The position numbers were made by a program, and so were the translations under genes. Positions 1-9,306 of a stretch of DNA of 64,000 nucleotides are shown here, piece after piece. The DNA is from Nocardia takedensis NBRC 100417. Lineage in GTDB: Bacteria > Actinomycetota > Actinomycetes > Mycobacteriales > Mycobacteriaceae. The stretch's first letter is position 1. The number at the start of each line of letters is the position of its first letter. The DNA is taken from positions 247,558 to 311,557 of the forward strand of contig NZ_BAGG01000061.1 of the NCBI RefSeq assembly GCF_000308695.1. The letters are read 5' to 3'. The notes below the pieces were generated by a model. That model made no database searches and had not been told where the DNA came from. It saw nothing but the letters and a program-made list of their open reading frames with translations.

Positions 1-71
1 CCCTCCTCCTGATCTGGTCGATCGTCGCCCTCACCCTCCTGCTGGGTCGCCGGGGCGCGGCGAAACGCTGA
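1..71 (+). CDS. C-terminal end of a membrane protein (partial)
   Basis: The window opens inside a reading frame that ends with TGA at 69-71. The visible 22 residues are a run of hydrophobic residues (LLLIWSIVALTLLLG) followed by a short basic tail (RRGAAKR). This is what the last transmembrane helix and cytoplasmic end of an integral membrane protein look like. The family cannot be told from so little. The next gene lies on the other strand and converges on it. Confidence 0.5.
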   Translation, partial: LLLIWSIVALTLLLGRRGAAKR

Positions 72-134
72 GTCCTGGCGTTTCGGGGGTGTTGGAGGAG
101 ACCACACCAACGTGACCGTCGGCGAGATGCCCGG

Positions 135-1736
135 TTAGCCGACAGCGCGCTCCGCGCCTTCCCAGAACCGCGCCCGCACGGCCTTCTTGTCGGGTTTGCC
201 GAGGGCGGTCACCGGGACCGAGTCCACGATCTCCACGCGTTTGGGCGACTGGATCGAGCCCTTGCGTTCCTTGACGGCCTCCTGGATCTCGGCGGTCAGG
301 GTGGCCACGGCTTGTTCGTCACTCGCGGCGTCGGGACGCAGGACGACCACGGCGGTGACCGCTTCGCCCCATTTCGGGTCGGGCGTGCCGATGACGCAGA
401 CCTGGGAGACCGACGGGTGTTCGGCGATGACGTCCTCGACCTCGCGCGGGAAGACGTTGAAACCGCCGGTGACGATCATGTCCTTGGTGCGGTCGACGAT
501 GTACCAGAAGCCGTCGGCGTCCTCGCGCGCCAGGTCGCCGGTGCGCAGCCACCCGTCGCGAAAGGTCTCGGCGGTCTGCTCGGGCAGCCCCCAGTAGCCG
601 CCGGAGACCAGTGGCCCGCTGACGCAGATCTCGCCGACCTCACCGCGCGCCACCGGACGGTCGTTCTCGTCCAGCAGTGCGGTGCGCGCGAGCAGGGTCG
701 GGCGGCCGCAGGAGGTGAGCCGTTTCTCGTCGTGGTCGGCCTTGGCCAGGTAGGTGATCGCCATCGGCGCTTCGGACTGGCCGTAGTACTGGGCGAAGAT
801 CGGGCCGAATCGGCGGATGGCCTCGGCGAGGCGGACCGGGTTCATGGCGGAGGCGCCGTAGTAGACGGTGTCGAGCGAGCTGAGGTCGCGGGTGTGTGAA
901 TCGGGGTGGTCGAGCAGCGCGTACAGCATCGAGGGCACCAGCATGGTCGCGGTGACGCGGTGCTCCTCGATGGTGCGCAGCACTTCGGCCGGATCGAATT
1001 TGGCGAGCACGATCATCTCGCCGCCCTTGACCACGGTCGGGGTGAAGAAGGCCGCGCCCGCGTGGGACAGCGGCGTGCACATCAGGAACCGCGGGTTGGC
1101 GGGCCATTCCCATTCCGCCAGTTGGATGGTGGTCATCGCCGAGATCGAACCCACGGTCGCCATCACGCCTTTGGGGCGTCCGGTGGTGCCGCCGGTGTAG
1201 GTGAGGCCGCCGATGTGGTCGGGCGGGAGTTCGGCGACCTGGATCGGGCCGGGTTCGTGCTGGGCGGCGGCGGCCGCGAGGTCGGTCGCGACCTCGGCGA
1301 GTACCTCCGGGACGGGGCCGAGAGTGAGGATGCGGGTGAGCGATTCGACGCGGTCGAGCAGTGCGAGGGCCCGTTCGGTGAACGCGGGCGTCGGGTCGAT
1401 GATCAACGTGGTGACGCCCGCGTCGGCGAGCACGTAGGCGTGGTCGTCGAGCGAACCCATGGGATGCAGGGCGGTGCGCCGGTAGCCCCGGGTGCTGCCC
1501 GCGCCGATGATGATGAGCACTTCGGGCCGGTTCAGGGCGAGCAGGCCGATCGCCGCGCCCGGTCCCGCCCCCGCCGCTTCCAGCGCGCGCACGTACTGGC
1601 TGATCCGGTCGGCGAGTTCGCCTCCGGTCCAGGTGGTCTCGCCGAGCAGCAGCACCGGCCTGTCCCGATTGCGTTCCAGCGCACGGGCCGTCAGATGGCC
1701 CGCGTGGACCGGGTGGCGCAGCAATTCGTTGCTCAT
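135..1736 (-). CDS. Fatty-acid/aryl-CoA ligase, AMP-binding superfamily (FadD-like)
   Basis: A 533-residue acyl-activating enzyme expected to form an acyl-adenylate and then an acyl-CoA. The phosphate-binding loop reads [13 protein letters not shown] near residue 180. The adenine-binding region YYGQSEAP follows near 320, the TGD motif ([10 protein letters not shown]) near 405, and the hinge and C-terminal lysine ([26 protein letters not shown]) come last. The length is typical of stand-alone ligases, and there is no FAAL-type insertion or fused carrier. The ATG at 1736 gives a complete N-terminus. It stands alone and convergent to the partial gene at the window edge. The substrate cannot be read from the sequence; medium- or long-chain fatty acids or aryl acids are both possible. 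Confidence 0.88.
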   Translation of the reverse strand: MSNELLRHPVHAGHLTARALERNRDRPVLLLGETTWTGGELADRISQYVRALEAAGAGPGAAIGLLALNRPEVLIIIGAGSTRGYRRTALHPMGSLDDHAYVLADAGVTTLIIDPTPAFTERALALLDRVESLTRILTLGPVPEVLAEVATDLAAAAAQHEPGPIQVAELPPDHIGGLTYTGGTTGRPKGVMATVGSISAMTTIQLAEWEWPANPRFLMCTPLSHAGAAFFTPTVVKGGEMIVLAKFDPAEVLRTIEEHRVTATMLVPSMLYALLDHPDSHTRDLSSLDTVYYGASAMNPVRLAEAIRRFGPIFAQYYGQSEAPMAITYLAKADHDEKRLTSCGRPTLLARTALLDENDRPVARGEVGEICVSGPLVSGGYWGLPEQTAETFRDGWLRTGDLAREDADGFWYIVDRTKDMIVTGGFNVFPREVEDVIAEHPSVSQVCVIGTPDPKWGEAVTAVVVLRPDAASDEQAVATLTAEIQEAVKERKGSIQSPKRVEIVDSVPVTALGKPDKKAVRARFWEGAERAVG

Positions 1737-1852
1737 GGACGCTGACTCCTACCTGCCGAAACGAACATCGACCCGCGCGACGGGTCGCACGCGAACGCTA
1801 CACAAGCTCCATTCAGCAGTCCATACAGGTGTCCGAACAGCCTGGCCGGCGA

Positions 1853-2227
1853 CTACCTCTCGTGGCGCGCCTCGTAGCGGAGGCGATCACGTTCGGCGCG
1901 GTCGCGTTCGGCCTGGTTGGCCAGTTCCGGATCGAGTCCGTGCTGGACCAGGACGTGGCGGCGGAAGACGTACATCAGCGCGATCGTGAAGAAGATCAGC
2001 GGCAGGTAGATCAGCGCGGCCATCGACAGCCCGATCCACGCGGGCCCGGGGACCAGCAGGAACAGGCACAGCAGCGGCAGCGGCGGGATCAGGAAGCGCG
2101 CGAAGTAGCGGGCGGTGGCGCCGGGGCCGGTCTGATCGCGCAGCACCCAGGCGCGCAGGTCGGGCGGCAGGGTGCCGCCGGTGAGGTAACGCAGGCGCTG
2201 GACGAGTGTGGGCGAGGCGTCAGGCAT
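1853..2227 (-). CDS. Small two-helix membrane protein, DUF5313-like
   Basis: A 124-residue protein with an N-terminal soluble segment and two close hydrophobic helices at about residues 45-62 and 65-88, separated by a short turn. A charged C-terminal tail rich in Arg and Glu follows. This layout and the motif around LRYLTGGTLPPDLRAWVLRD match the actinobacterial DUF5313 family, whose function I do not know. It overlaps the end of the upstream MarR gene by 8 bp, so the two are almost certainly co-transcribed and translationally coupled. It may be a MarR target, but nothing shows what it does. Confidence 0.75.
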   Translation of the reverse strand: MPDASPTLVQRLRYLTGGTLPPDLRAWVLRDQTGPGATARYFARFLIPPLPLLCLFLLVPGPAWIGLSMAALIYLPLIFFTIALMYVFRRHVLVQHGLDPELANQAERDRAERDRLRYEARHER

Positions 2228-2690
2228 GGCTGTCTCCTGTGAGCCGGGCGGCTTCGTTGACGTGGGTCAGGGCTTGTCGGAGACGCTCGAGGTCCTCCAG
2301 GCTCACGCCCAGGCGCTCGACCACGGCGGGCGGAATGCGTTCGGCCTGCCGCCGCAGGTCGCGCCCCGCGGCGGTGAGGTCGACGATGAGCGTCCGCTCG
2401 TTGGCGGGATCGCGACGCCGGGTGATCAGTTCGGCGCTCTCGAGCCGTTTGAGCAGCGGCGAGAGGGTCGGGGAGTCGAGTTGGATCGCCTCGGCGATCG
2501 CCTTGACCGACATCGGCGCCCGCTCCCACAGCGCGAGCATCACCAGATACTGCGGGTGGGTCAGGCCCAGCGGTTCGAGCAGCGGTCGGTAGACGGCGAG
2601 CACCGAGCGATTGGCCACCGCCAGCGCGAAACACACCTGCCGTTCGAGGCGCAGCGGGTCCTCGGTGTCCGGGGGGTCGGTCGTGGTCAT
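2220..2690 (-). CDS. MarR-family transcriptional regulator
   Basis: A 156-residue winged-helix repressor-type protein. Helices around residues 17-60 (ALAVANRSVLAVYRPLLEPL) lead into the recognition segment APMSVKAIAEAIQLDSPTLS. The wing RRDPANERTLIVDLTAAG comes near residue 100, followed by the C-terminal dimerisation helices. The length is normal for MarR/OhrR-type proteins; no cysteine near the N-terminus points to an OhrR-type peroxide sensor. The ATG at 2690 has a good GGAGGG ribosome site. An inverted repeat, TTAGTGC/GCACTAA, lies 11-37 bp upstream of the start, so autoregulation of this gene and of the membrane-protein gene behind it is likely. Confidence 0.85.
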   Translation of the reverse strand: MTTTDPPDTEDPLRLERQVCFALAVANRSVLAVYRPLLEPLGLTHPQYLVMLALWERAPMSVKAIAEAIQLDSPTLSPLLKRLESAELITRRRDPANERTLIVDLTAAGRDLRRQAERIPPAVVERLGVSLEDLERLRQALTHVNEAARLTGDSHA

Positions 2691-2700
2691 GCCCTCCAGA

Positions 2701-2727
2701 TTAGTGCCTCAACAGTTAACGCACTAA
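2701..2727. promoter_or_regulatory. Probable MarR operator
   Basis: Inverted repeat TTAGTGC-N13-GCACTAA immediately upstream of the MarR start codon. Arms are perfect over 7 bp and the segment is AT-rich against a very GC-rich background. Position and symmetry suit binding by a MarR dimer and autorepression. The assignment to this regulator is an inference. Confidence 0.55.
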
Positions 2728-2780
2728 CTATTCGGGTGTGACCTCGATGACCGGGCTGGGGGAACCGGGGCGATCCGCGC

Positions 2781-3044
2781 TCAGCGCAACGTGATCCCGC
2801 CGTCGACCGGGATGATCGCCCCGGTCGTGTACGAACCACCCGCGGACAGCAGGAAGGCCACCGCCGCGGCCACCTCCTCCGGCCTGCCCACCCGTCCGAG
2901 CGGCACGGTGCCGACCTCCCGCGCCAGCAGTTCCGGATTCACCTGGCCCAGCATGTCGGTGTCGATGTAGCCGGGGGAGACGACGTTCGCGGTGATGTCG
3001 CGCTTGGGCCCCGCGCATTCCTTGGCGATCGAGCGCGCGCACTG
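2781..3044 (-). pseudogene. 3' remnant of an SDR (FabG-like) oxidoreductase gene
   Basis: About 87 codons in one frame encode the C-terminal part of a classical short-chain dehydrogenase. They read from [12 protein letters not shown] through the [10 protein letters not shown] segment to the family-typical end [20 protein letters not shown] and IIPVDGG. The Rossmann fold and the YxxxK catalytic site are absent. The frame is closed by a stop at 3045-3047 and has no start codon. The break lies about 50 bp from the start of the next, convergently arranged SRPBCC gene, so a deletion or rearrangement probably removed the 5' two thirds. Confidence 0.8.
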
Positions 3045-3094
3045 TCACCAGGGCCCGCTCGCCAGGGGCGGGGACGGCGTGCGAGGGTGGGGGC

Positions 3095-3568
3095 ATGACG
3101 GAGGAACGGTTCGAGGTGCGGCGGGGAATCCTCGCGCCGCCCGCTGAGATCTTCGAGTTGCTGTGCACTCCGGCCGGGCACGTCGCGATCGACAGTTCCG
3201 GCATGCTGCAATCGGCCGAAGGCGACCCGGTGCGGGGCGTCGGCGACGAATTCGTGGTGCACATGGACCGTGAGGCGCTCAACGACTTCCCGATGGGCAA
3301 ATACGACGTTACGGTGATCATCACCGCCTACGAGCCGGATGCGTTGATCGAATGGACGGTGTCGGGCGCCATCCAGCCGCCCATCGAACACCGCTACGGC
3401 TACCGCCTCGAACCCGACGCGCAGGGCACCCTGGTCACCTCCTACTACGACTGGAGCGCCATCGCGCCCAGATACCGGAAAGCGGGCATCTTCCCGATCC
3501 TCCCGGAGGCGGCCCTGCGCGCCACCCTCGGCATCCTCGCCCGCACCGTCGAGAACCGCGAGAGGTGA
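3095..3568 (+). CDS. SRPBCC-fold protein (polyketide cyclase/dehydrase-like)
   Basis: A 157-residue single-domain protein with the helix-grip pattern of the START/SRPBCC superfamily. An N-terminal strand leads into 'LAPPAEIFELLCTPAGHVAI', which is the usual first helix pair. Beta strands around VTVIITAYEPDALIEWTV and GTLVTSYYDWS come next, and a long C-terminal helix closes the fold. Such proteins bind hydrophobic ligands; the specific ligand is not predictable. The ATG at 3095 lies shortly after the truncated SDR. The PPOX-fold gene starts 5 bp after its stop, so the two form a small operon. Confidence 0.75.
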   Translation: MTEERFEVRRGILAPPAEIFELLCTPAGHVAIDSSGMLQSAEGDPVRGVGDEFVVHMDREALNDFPMGKYDVTVIITAYEPDALIEWTVSGAIQPPIEHRYGYRLEPDAQGTLVTSYYDWSAIAPRYRKAGIFPILPEAALRATLGILARTVENRER

Positions 3569-3573
3569 GTGCT

Positions 3574-4035
<462 letters not shown>

Positions 4036-4130
4036 GGACCGCACCGCGCTCGAAGGCGGGTCGGTGTGGCGCGCCTGTCCGCACCCTCGATCGAACCCGC
4101 CCCGCACGGGTGACGTGCGAGACTGCCCGC

Positions 4131-4345
4131 ATGGCCGCCGAAGAACTCACCCGCGCCGCGGCGTCGCGGGCCGTCGAAACCCTCGGCTGGCGCTACCTGC
4201 TCGGCGGAATCGCCGCCTCCGCGCCGCCCTCGACGCGGGCGGCGTTCTGGTCAGCGATGCCGCGGCCCGCGCGTTCTGGATTCTCGCCGACGCCGAGGGC
4301 AACGAGGTCTGCGTCTGCACCTGGGAGGACCGCGACCCCGCCTGA
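4131..4345 (+). pseudogene. Internally deleted pterin dehydratase-like/VOC fusion gene
   Basis: An ATG at 4131 begins a frame reading MAAEELTRAAASRAVETLGW, which resembles the N-terminus of pterin-4a-carbinolamine dehydratase-like proteins. After about 30 codons the similarity jumps to another frame. That frame ends with AFWILADAEGNEVCVCTWED, the usual C-terminal strand of a VOC/glyoxalase-type domain. Actinobacteria have proteins in which these two domains are fused. Here the whole middle is missing and the two ends are out of frame. This is read as a deletion remnant. Confidence 0.65.
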
Positions 4346-4349
4346 GACC

Positions 4350-5036
4350 TCACAGGGGTGCGGGCACCGCGTCGGCGGCGAGGAACTCGCGCACGAAATC
4401 GGCGGCGGTGCGGTCGAACGCGGCGTAGTGCGCGTCGCGTTCGGCGCCGCTGATCGCGTCGCCGACGAGCAGTTCGCCTTCGGGGGTGACGCTTTGGGGA
4501 CGTTCTTCGGCATCGGGCAGCAGACCGACCGACGACTGCGCGAAGCCGCAGTAGTAGGCGACGGAGGCGCTGAGATGGTTGTCCAGCGACGCCTGGATGG
4601 CCTCGATCGCCGGATCGTCGGAGGTGGCGCCCGCCAGACCCAGCCACAGGATGCGTTTGCCCGCCAGGCGCGGCGTGCTGCGGCCGTAGGCGAATCCGTA
4701 GTTCCACACCCGGTCGATCCAGCCCTTGAGCAGCGCGGGCACGGTGCCCCAGTACACCGGGAAGACCGCGACGACCAACTGGGCGGCCGACAGGCGCCGC
4801 ATGTGCGCGCCGACCTCGGCGGAATAGACCTTCTCCCGGTCGTTCCAATCCGGCTGATCGGCGAGGGTCATCCGCGGGTCGAAGCCCTCGGCGCGCAGAT
4901 CGAGCAGGTCGACCCGGTAGCCCGCGTCGCGCAGTTGGGCCGCGGTGCGCGCGCCGATGTGGGCGGTCAGCGAATCGGCGCGGTGATGGGCGACGACGAC
5001 GAGCGCGGTGCGCGGGGCGTTGCTGTCGAAGGACAC
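4350..5036 (-). CDS. NAD(P)H-dependent oxidoreductase, flavodoxin-like fold
   Basis: A 228-residue protein of the quinone reductase/MdaB-type flavodoxin-like family. It starts with a beta strand and phosphate-binding segment (TALVVVAHHRADSLT). The FMN/substrate region FPVYWGTVPALLKGWIDRVW near residue 95 and the glycine-rich segment WLGLAGATSDDP near 135 are both diagnostic. GTG at 5036 is chosen because AGGAG precedes it by 7 bp and the fold starts directly after it. It is divergent from the AraC-type regulator next door, which probably controls it. Likely role: two-electron reduction of quinones or other electrophiles. Confidence 0.82.
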   Translation of the reverse strand: MSFDSNAPRTALVVVAHHRADSLTAHIGARTAAQLRDAGYRVDLLDLRAEGFDPRMTLADQPDWNDREKVYSAEVGAHMRRLSAAQLVVAVFPVYWGTVPALLKGWIDRVWNYGFAYGRSTPRLAGKRILWLGLAGATSDDPAIEAIQASLDNHLSASVAYYCGFAQSSVGLLPDAEERPQSVTPEGELLVGDAISGAERDAHYAAFDRTAADFVREFLAADAVPAPL

Positions 5037-5144
5037 TGGTGTCTCCTGTGTTCGAGGAATCGGTAGATCGAGTACATCGCGTGCCGCGTGGACGATCCAT
5101 GGCGGAAAAGCTCCGAAGGATAGGAGTTCGTCTACGCTGAGTGG

Positions 5145-6071
5145 GTGGACCCTTTGAGCTACGTCCTCAGCGGAATCCGTGCGGAAGGCTCGATGATCGG
5201 GCGCGCCGTGCTGCGGGCCCCGTGGACGATCCGGTTCGTCGACCGCGCGCCGCTGACGATGGTCACCGTGCTGCGCGGCGGCGGCACGCTGATCCTGGAC
5301 GACGGCGCCGAACGCGAAGTGCGCGCCGGTGACACGGCCGTCGTGCGCGGGCCGGCCCCGTTCCGCTTGGCCGACCGGCGTGAGGAACTCGGTAGGGTTC
5401 CCGCCGAATACGAGATCGCCTGTTTCGTCGACGCCTCCGAGTGCGGCGATCCCGGTCCGCACGGCATCGGCCGCGACGCGGACACCGACGACGCCACGGT
5501 CCTGATCGTCGCCGCCTACCGTGCCTCCGGCCACCGTCACGAGCGACTGCTGCGCGCCCTGCCGCCGGTGGTGGTGATCAGCGACGACACCGAAGGGTGC
5601 GCGTGGCTCGACGCCGCGGCCGACGAGTCCACCGCACCCGGCGCCGGTTCCCAAGCCCTGCTCGACCGACTGCTCGACTGGGGGTTGGTGTGCTCCCTGC
5701 GCAGCTGGTTCACCGACGAAGGCGCGGACGCGCCCGGATGGTTCCAAGGACTGTCCGATCCCGTGGTCGCCCCCGGTCTCGAGGCCATCCACGGCCAACC
5801 GACCCGCGCGTGGACCGTCGCCGCCCTCGCCGAACGCGCGGGCGTGTCACGGGCCCTGTTCGCGAAGCGTTTCACCGCCGTCATGGGCCGCCCGCCGCTG
5901 ACCTACCTCACCGAGATTCGCATGGACGAGGCCGCCGCCCTGCTGCTCGACACCGATCTGACCATCGCGCACATCGCCCGAACCGTGGGCTACGCCGACG
6001 CTTTCGGCTTCAGCGCCGCCTTCAAGCGCCACCGTGGCCTGAGCCCCACCGCCTTCCGCGTCGCCGCTTGA
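5145..6071 (+). CDS. AraC-family transcriptional regulator with N-terminal cupin
   Basis: A 308-residue regulator. Residues 1-190 form a cupin_6-type sensor domain (MVTVLRGGGTLILDDGAE; VRAGDTAVVRGPAPF). Residues 205-308 form the double helix-turn-helix: WTVAALAERAGVSRALFAKR is the first unit, and LTIAHIARTVGYADAFGFS followed by FKRHRGLSPTAFR is the second. The length and architecture match the actinobacterial cupin_6/AraC group. Such regulators usually sit opposite the oxidoreductase they induce, as here, with 108 bp between the two GTG starts. The effector cannot be inferred. Confidence 0.88.
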   Translation: MDPLSYVLSGIRAEGSMIGRAVLRAPWTIRFVDRAPLTMVTVLRGGGTLILDDGAEREVRAGDTAVVRGPAPFRLADRREELGRVPAEYEIACFVDASECGDPGPHGIGRDADTDDATVLIVAAYRASGHRHERLLRALPPVVVISDDTEGCAWLDAAADESTAPGAGSQALLDRLLDWGLVCSLRSWFTDEGADAPGWFQGLSDPVVAPGLEAIHGQPTRAWTVAALAERAGVSRALFAKRFTAVMGRPPLTYLTEIRMDEAAALLLDTDLTIAHIARTVGYADAFGFSAAFKRHRGLSPTAFRVAA

Positions 6072-6078
6072 GCGGTGA

Positions 6079-9000
6079 TCAGGCGAAAGGCCAGTGGGAG
6101 AGGCGATCCCGGGCGCGCTGGGCGTAGGGGCGCGCCCCGAGGAGTCGGGACCGCTGCTCGGCCTCGGCGACCAGGCCTCGCCCGTCGGAATGTCCGAGCA
6201 GGCCGCGGGCGGTGCCGCGGTACAGGCCCGAGGGGCCGAGGCAGACCAGGCCCGGCCACTGCACCAGCAACGTCTCGCCCCACCCGCGGGTGAGCGGTTC
6301 GAGGACGGCGGCGAGTTCGGCGACCCGCGCCCGATGACCGGGCGCTCGCTGCCCCACAGCGAGCAGTGCCTCGAGCAGCAGCGGCACCCGCACCGCGACG
6401 CGCGGTCCGTGCAGTCGCCCGGGTAGCGCGAGGATGGTCTCGACCAGTTCCAGCGCCCGCTCGTGATCGCCGGTCTCGGCGGCGGCCATCGCCACCACCA
6501 AGCCGAAGTCCTCGTCGAAGTCCTCGGCCATCCGGTCGGCCTCCGCCAGCGCCTCGCCGAGCCGTCCCCGGTGCCACAACTCGAGGGAACCGCTGGTCAG
6601 CAGCGAGGCGTCGGCGAGTAGTCGGGCCGGTCCGTCGAGCGCGCCGAGATCCTCGGCGAAGCGGGTCATCAACGCGCGGGATCGGTCGTAGTCGCCGCGC
6701 AGCACGGCGAGCATCACCTGCCACCACAGGTGGGTGGCGGCCAGATCGGTGCCGCCGTCGACGGCCGCGCGCGCGAATTCGGCCGACAGCCTGCGCACCA
6801 ACCGCAGATCGCCGACCTCCAGCGCGCAGACCCGCCGCAGATGCAGCGCCGTGGCCCTGGCGTGGCTGTCCTGGCCGGCGAGTTCCTCGAGCTCCTCGGC
6901 GATCTTGTGCCGTTCGGCTACCGTCGTCGGATCCCACCCGCACACGAATTCGGCGAGCAGCACCTGCGGCCAGGAGGGGGCACCCGGCGCGCTGCGTGAC
7001 CGGGCGTCGGCCAGCGCGTCCAGGTCGCCCGCGAGACCGTGGACGGCGCGGTCGACGGCTTCCATCGCCTCGACCTCGGCCACCAGGTCGGTGTCGAGTT
7101 CGAGTCGGTGGGCCAGTGCCCGCGCCCGCAACCCCGACGAACCCGATTGCACCACACCGTATCCGGAGAAATATCCGGCGACGCCGCGCGGCGCGGCCAG
7201 CAGCGCGGTCCGCGCGAGTCCGGTCCAGTCGCCGCGCGCCTCGCACAGTCGACCCGCCCGCTCGAAGTGCGCGCCCGCCGCGTCGTAGTGTCCGAGCCGA
7301 TGGGCGGCCTGCCCCGCGAGCCGCTCGAGTTCGAGCACGGTCGCGTCCTCGTCCGGATGGGCATGGCGCAGACCGCGTTCGGCGAAGTCGAGGCAGTCGG
7401 TGGCCGCCCCGCTCCGCAACGCGGCTCGGGCCGCCGTCAGACAAGCTCGCGCCGCCGCGCCGTCGAGGGAATCCAGCGCCGCGGCGCTCAGATGCACCGC
7501 GCGTTCGGCGACGGCGTCGGGCCGCCGCTCGGCCAGCGCCTCGGCGATCCGCCCGTGCAGCGACGCCTGTCGCGACGCGCCGAGGCCGCCGAGGATCGTC
7601 TCGCGCACCAGTTCGTGCGTGAAACCGATTGCGCGACCCTCGACCGTGACGATCTGCGCGGCGACGAGTTCCGCTGTCCACCGGTCGAATTCGGCCCCGC
7701 CGGTGGCAGCCGCGGCCACGCCGACCGTGGTGCGCGCGCCGATCACGGCCAGCACTTCGGCCAGGTCCCGCGCGCCCGCCGACACCGCCGTCAGCTTCGC
7801 CGCCGTGATCTCGCCCGCCGCCCCGGTCAGCGGCCGTCCGGCCCGCGCCAGCTCACACAACTGCGCCACCAGGAAGGGACTGCCGCCCGCGCGCGCCACG
7901 ATCTCCGCGCGCACCCCCGCCGGCGCGCCCGACAGTTCGACCTCCACCCATTCGCCGACAGCGCCCGCCGCCAGCGGCCCCACCTCCACCGGCACGTGCG
8001 CGCCCGCCGCCCGCAGCACCCGCATGACCGCGTCCCGCTCCGCCGCGAGCGGTTCGGCCCGAACGGTGACCAGCAGCAGCACCGGATGAGCCCGCAGCAC
8101 CCGCACGGCTCCCGCGATCATCCGCAGTGAATCGAGGTCGGCCCACTGCGCGTCCTCGAGCACGGCGACCACGTGACCGGTCTCGCGCGCCACCTCGGCG
8201 AACAACCCCGCCACGGTCCGAGCGGTCGGCGTCTCCGGCACGACGCGGCCCCGCACCGCCGCCTGATCCAGCCACGGCGTCACCGTCGCCATCGCCGCAC
8301 CGACCCCGTTGATCCCCGCCGTGACATAGGCGTCGCCGCCGTGGCGGCGCACCGCGTCCTCCACCGCGGCCGTCTTGCCGATTCCCGGCGCGCCACGCAC
8401 CGTGACGACGGTGAGCCCCTGTCGCGACCGAGCCCACGCGCGATCCAGAACCGCCGCCACGTCCTGGCGACCGACCAGTCGCGGACCGAGCACCGGTGCG
8501 TGCGACTCGCGCGGATCGCGGATCTCCCGCTCCACCCGCGCGGTGTCGGCGGTCGGGTCGAGTCCGAACTCCTCGCGCAGGTCGCGCCGCAACCGCACCA
8601 GCACGTCCAGCGCCTCCGACACCCGCCCCCGATCGCGCAACGCCACCGCGAGCAGTCGCGCGGTGGACTCCCGCAGCGGATGACGTTCGAACTCCTCGGT
8701 CAGCAACGTCACGGCGGGCCGGGCGCGTCCGAGCGCCAGCAGTCCCTCCGCGCACAGTTCCACCAGATCCGACCGCAGTTCTTCGAGGCGGGTGCGCTCG
8801 GGCGCCAACTCGACGATGTCGGCGACCTCGATCAACGCCTCGCCCCGCCACAGTCGCACCGCCCGCTCGAGCAGTGCGACGGCCCGTTCCAGGTCACCGT
8901 CGGCGTAGGCGGTCCGCGCGTCGCGGGAGAGCACATCGAGCAGGTCGAGGTCCGTGCCCGACCCGGCGCAGCGCAACACATACCCGCTCGCGACGGTCTC

Positions 9001-9279
9001 GATGCGCAGATCGGGCAGTGGCCGCAAGGTGCGGCGCAGCCGCGACACATACCCCTGCAAGGTGACCTGCGCGCTGTCGGGCGGATCCCCGCGCCACAGC
9101 AGTTCGCACAGGTGGCCCGCACTGCGCGCCGTCCGCTCGGCCGCGAGCAGGACCAGCAGTTCGGCGTGCTTGCGCGCGGGGACCTCGAGGCGGGCGCCGT
9201 CGGGACCGCGCACCTCCAACGGCCCGAGCACCGCGATCGCGGGCCGGTCCGCGTCGGACCAGTCGGGCACCAGCGTCAC
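6079..9279 (-). CDS. SARP-type regulator fused to an AAA/STAND ATPase (AfsR-like)
   Basis: A 1066-residue transcription factor. The N-terminal OmpR-type DNA-binding winged helix (AIAVLGPLEVRGPDG to LPDLRIETVASGYVLR, residues about 8-100) is followed by a bacterial transcriptional activation domain (about 105-250). Then come an ATPase with Walker A RGAPGIGKTAA and Walker B VVAVLEDAQWAD, and a long helical C-terminal region that looks TPR-like. No LuxR-type helix-turn-helix is seen at the C-terminus. The frame is open 67 codons upstream, but that stretch is low-complexity; GTG at 9279 places the DNA-binding domain at the N-terminus. Large SARPs often control secondary metabolism, but no cluster lies next to it. 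The divergent membrane protein, 27 bp away, is its closest candidate target. Confidence 0.85.
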   Translation of the reverse strand: MTLVPDWSDADRPAIAVLGPLEVRGPDGARLEVPARKHAELLVLLAAERTARSAGHLCELLWRGDPPDSAQVTLQGYVSRLRRTLRPLPDLRIETVASGYVLRCAGSGTDLDLLDVLSRDARTAYADGDLERAVALLERAVRLWRGEALIEVADIVELAPERTRLEELRSDLVELCAEGLLALGRARPAVTLLTEEFERHPLRESTARLLAVALRDRGRVSEALDVLVRLRRDLREEFGLDPTADTARVEREIRDPRESHAPVLGPRLVGRQDVAAVLDRAWARSRQGLTVVTVRGAPGIGKTAAVEDAVRRHGGDAYVTAGINGVGAAMATVTPWLDQAAVRGRVVPETPTARTVAGLFAEVARETGHVVAVLEDAQWADLDSLRMIAGAVRVLRAHPVLLLVTVRAEPLAAERDAVMRVLRAAGAHVPVEVGPLAAGAVGEWVEVELSGAPAGVRAEIVARAGGSPFLVAQLCELARAGRPLTGAAGEITAAKLTAVSAGARDLAEVLAVIGARTTVGVAAAATGGAEFDRWTAELVAAQIVTVEGRAIGFTHELVRETILGGLGASRQASLHGRIAEALAERRPDAVAERAVHLSAAALDSLDGAAARACLTAARAALRSGAATDCLDFAERGLRHAHPDEDATVLELERLAGQAAHRLGHYDAAGAHFERAGRLCEARGDWTGLARTALLAAPRGVAGYFSGYGVVQSGSSGLRARALAHRLELDTDLVAEVEAMEAVDRAVHGLAGDLDALADARSRSAPGAPSWPQVLLAEFVCGWDPTTVAERHKIAEELEELAGQDSHARATALHLRRVCALEVGDLRLVRRLSAEFARAAVDGGTDLAATHLWWQVMLAVLRGDYDRSRALMTRFAEDLGALDGPARLLADASLLTSGSLELWHRGRLGEALAEADRMAEDFDEDFGLVVAMAAAETGDHERALELVETILALPGRLHGPRVAVRVPLLLEALLAVGQRAPGHRARVAELAAVLEPLTRGWGETLLVQWPGLVCLGPSGLYRGTARGLLGHSDGRGLVAEAEQRSRLLGARPYAQRARDRLSHWPFA

Positions 9280-9306
9280 ACCAGCGCCCTCGCCGACCCT
9301 TGGCCC

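Noticed and set aside
906..1745. Long plus-strand open frame opposite the acyl-CoA ligase
   Set aside because: It is a Gly/Arg/His-rich shadow of the ligase gene on the other strand; high GC keeps antisense frames open. The ligase shows all family motifs.
8173..9306. Long open frame extending upstream of the membrane-protein gene
   Set aside because: The first part is antisense to the SARP-ATPase gene and has no domain character; the membrane protein starts properly at ATG 9307.
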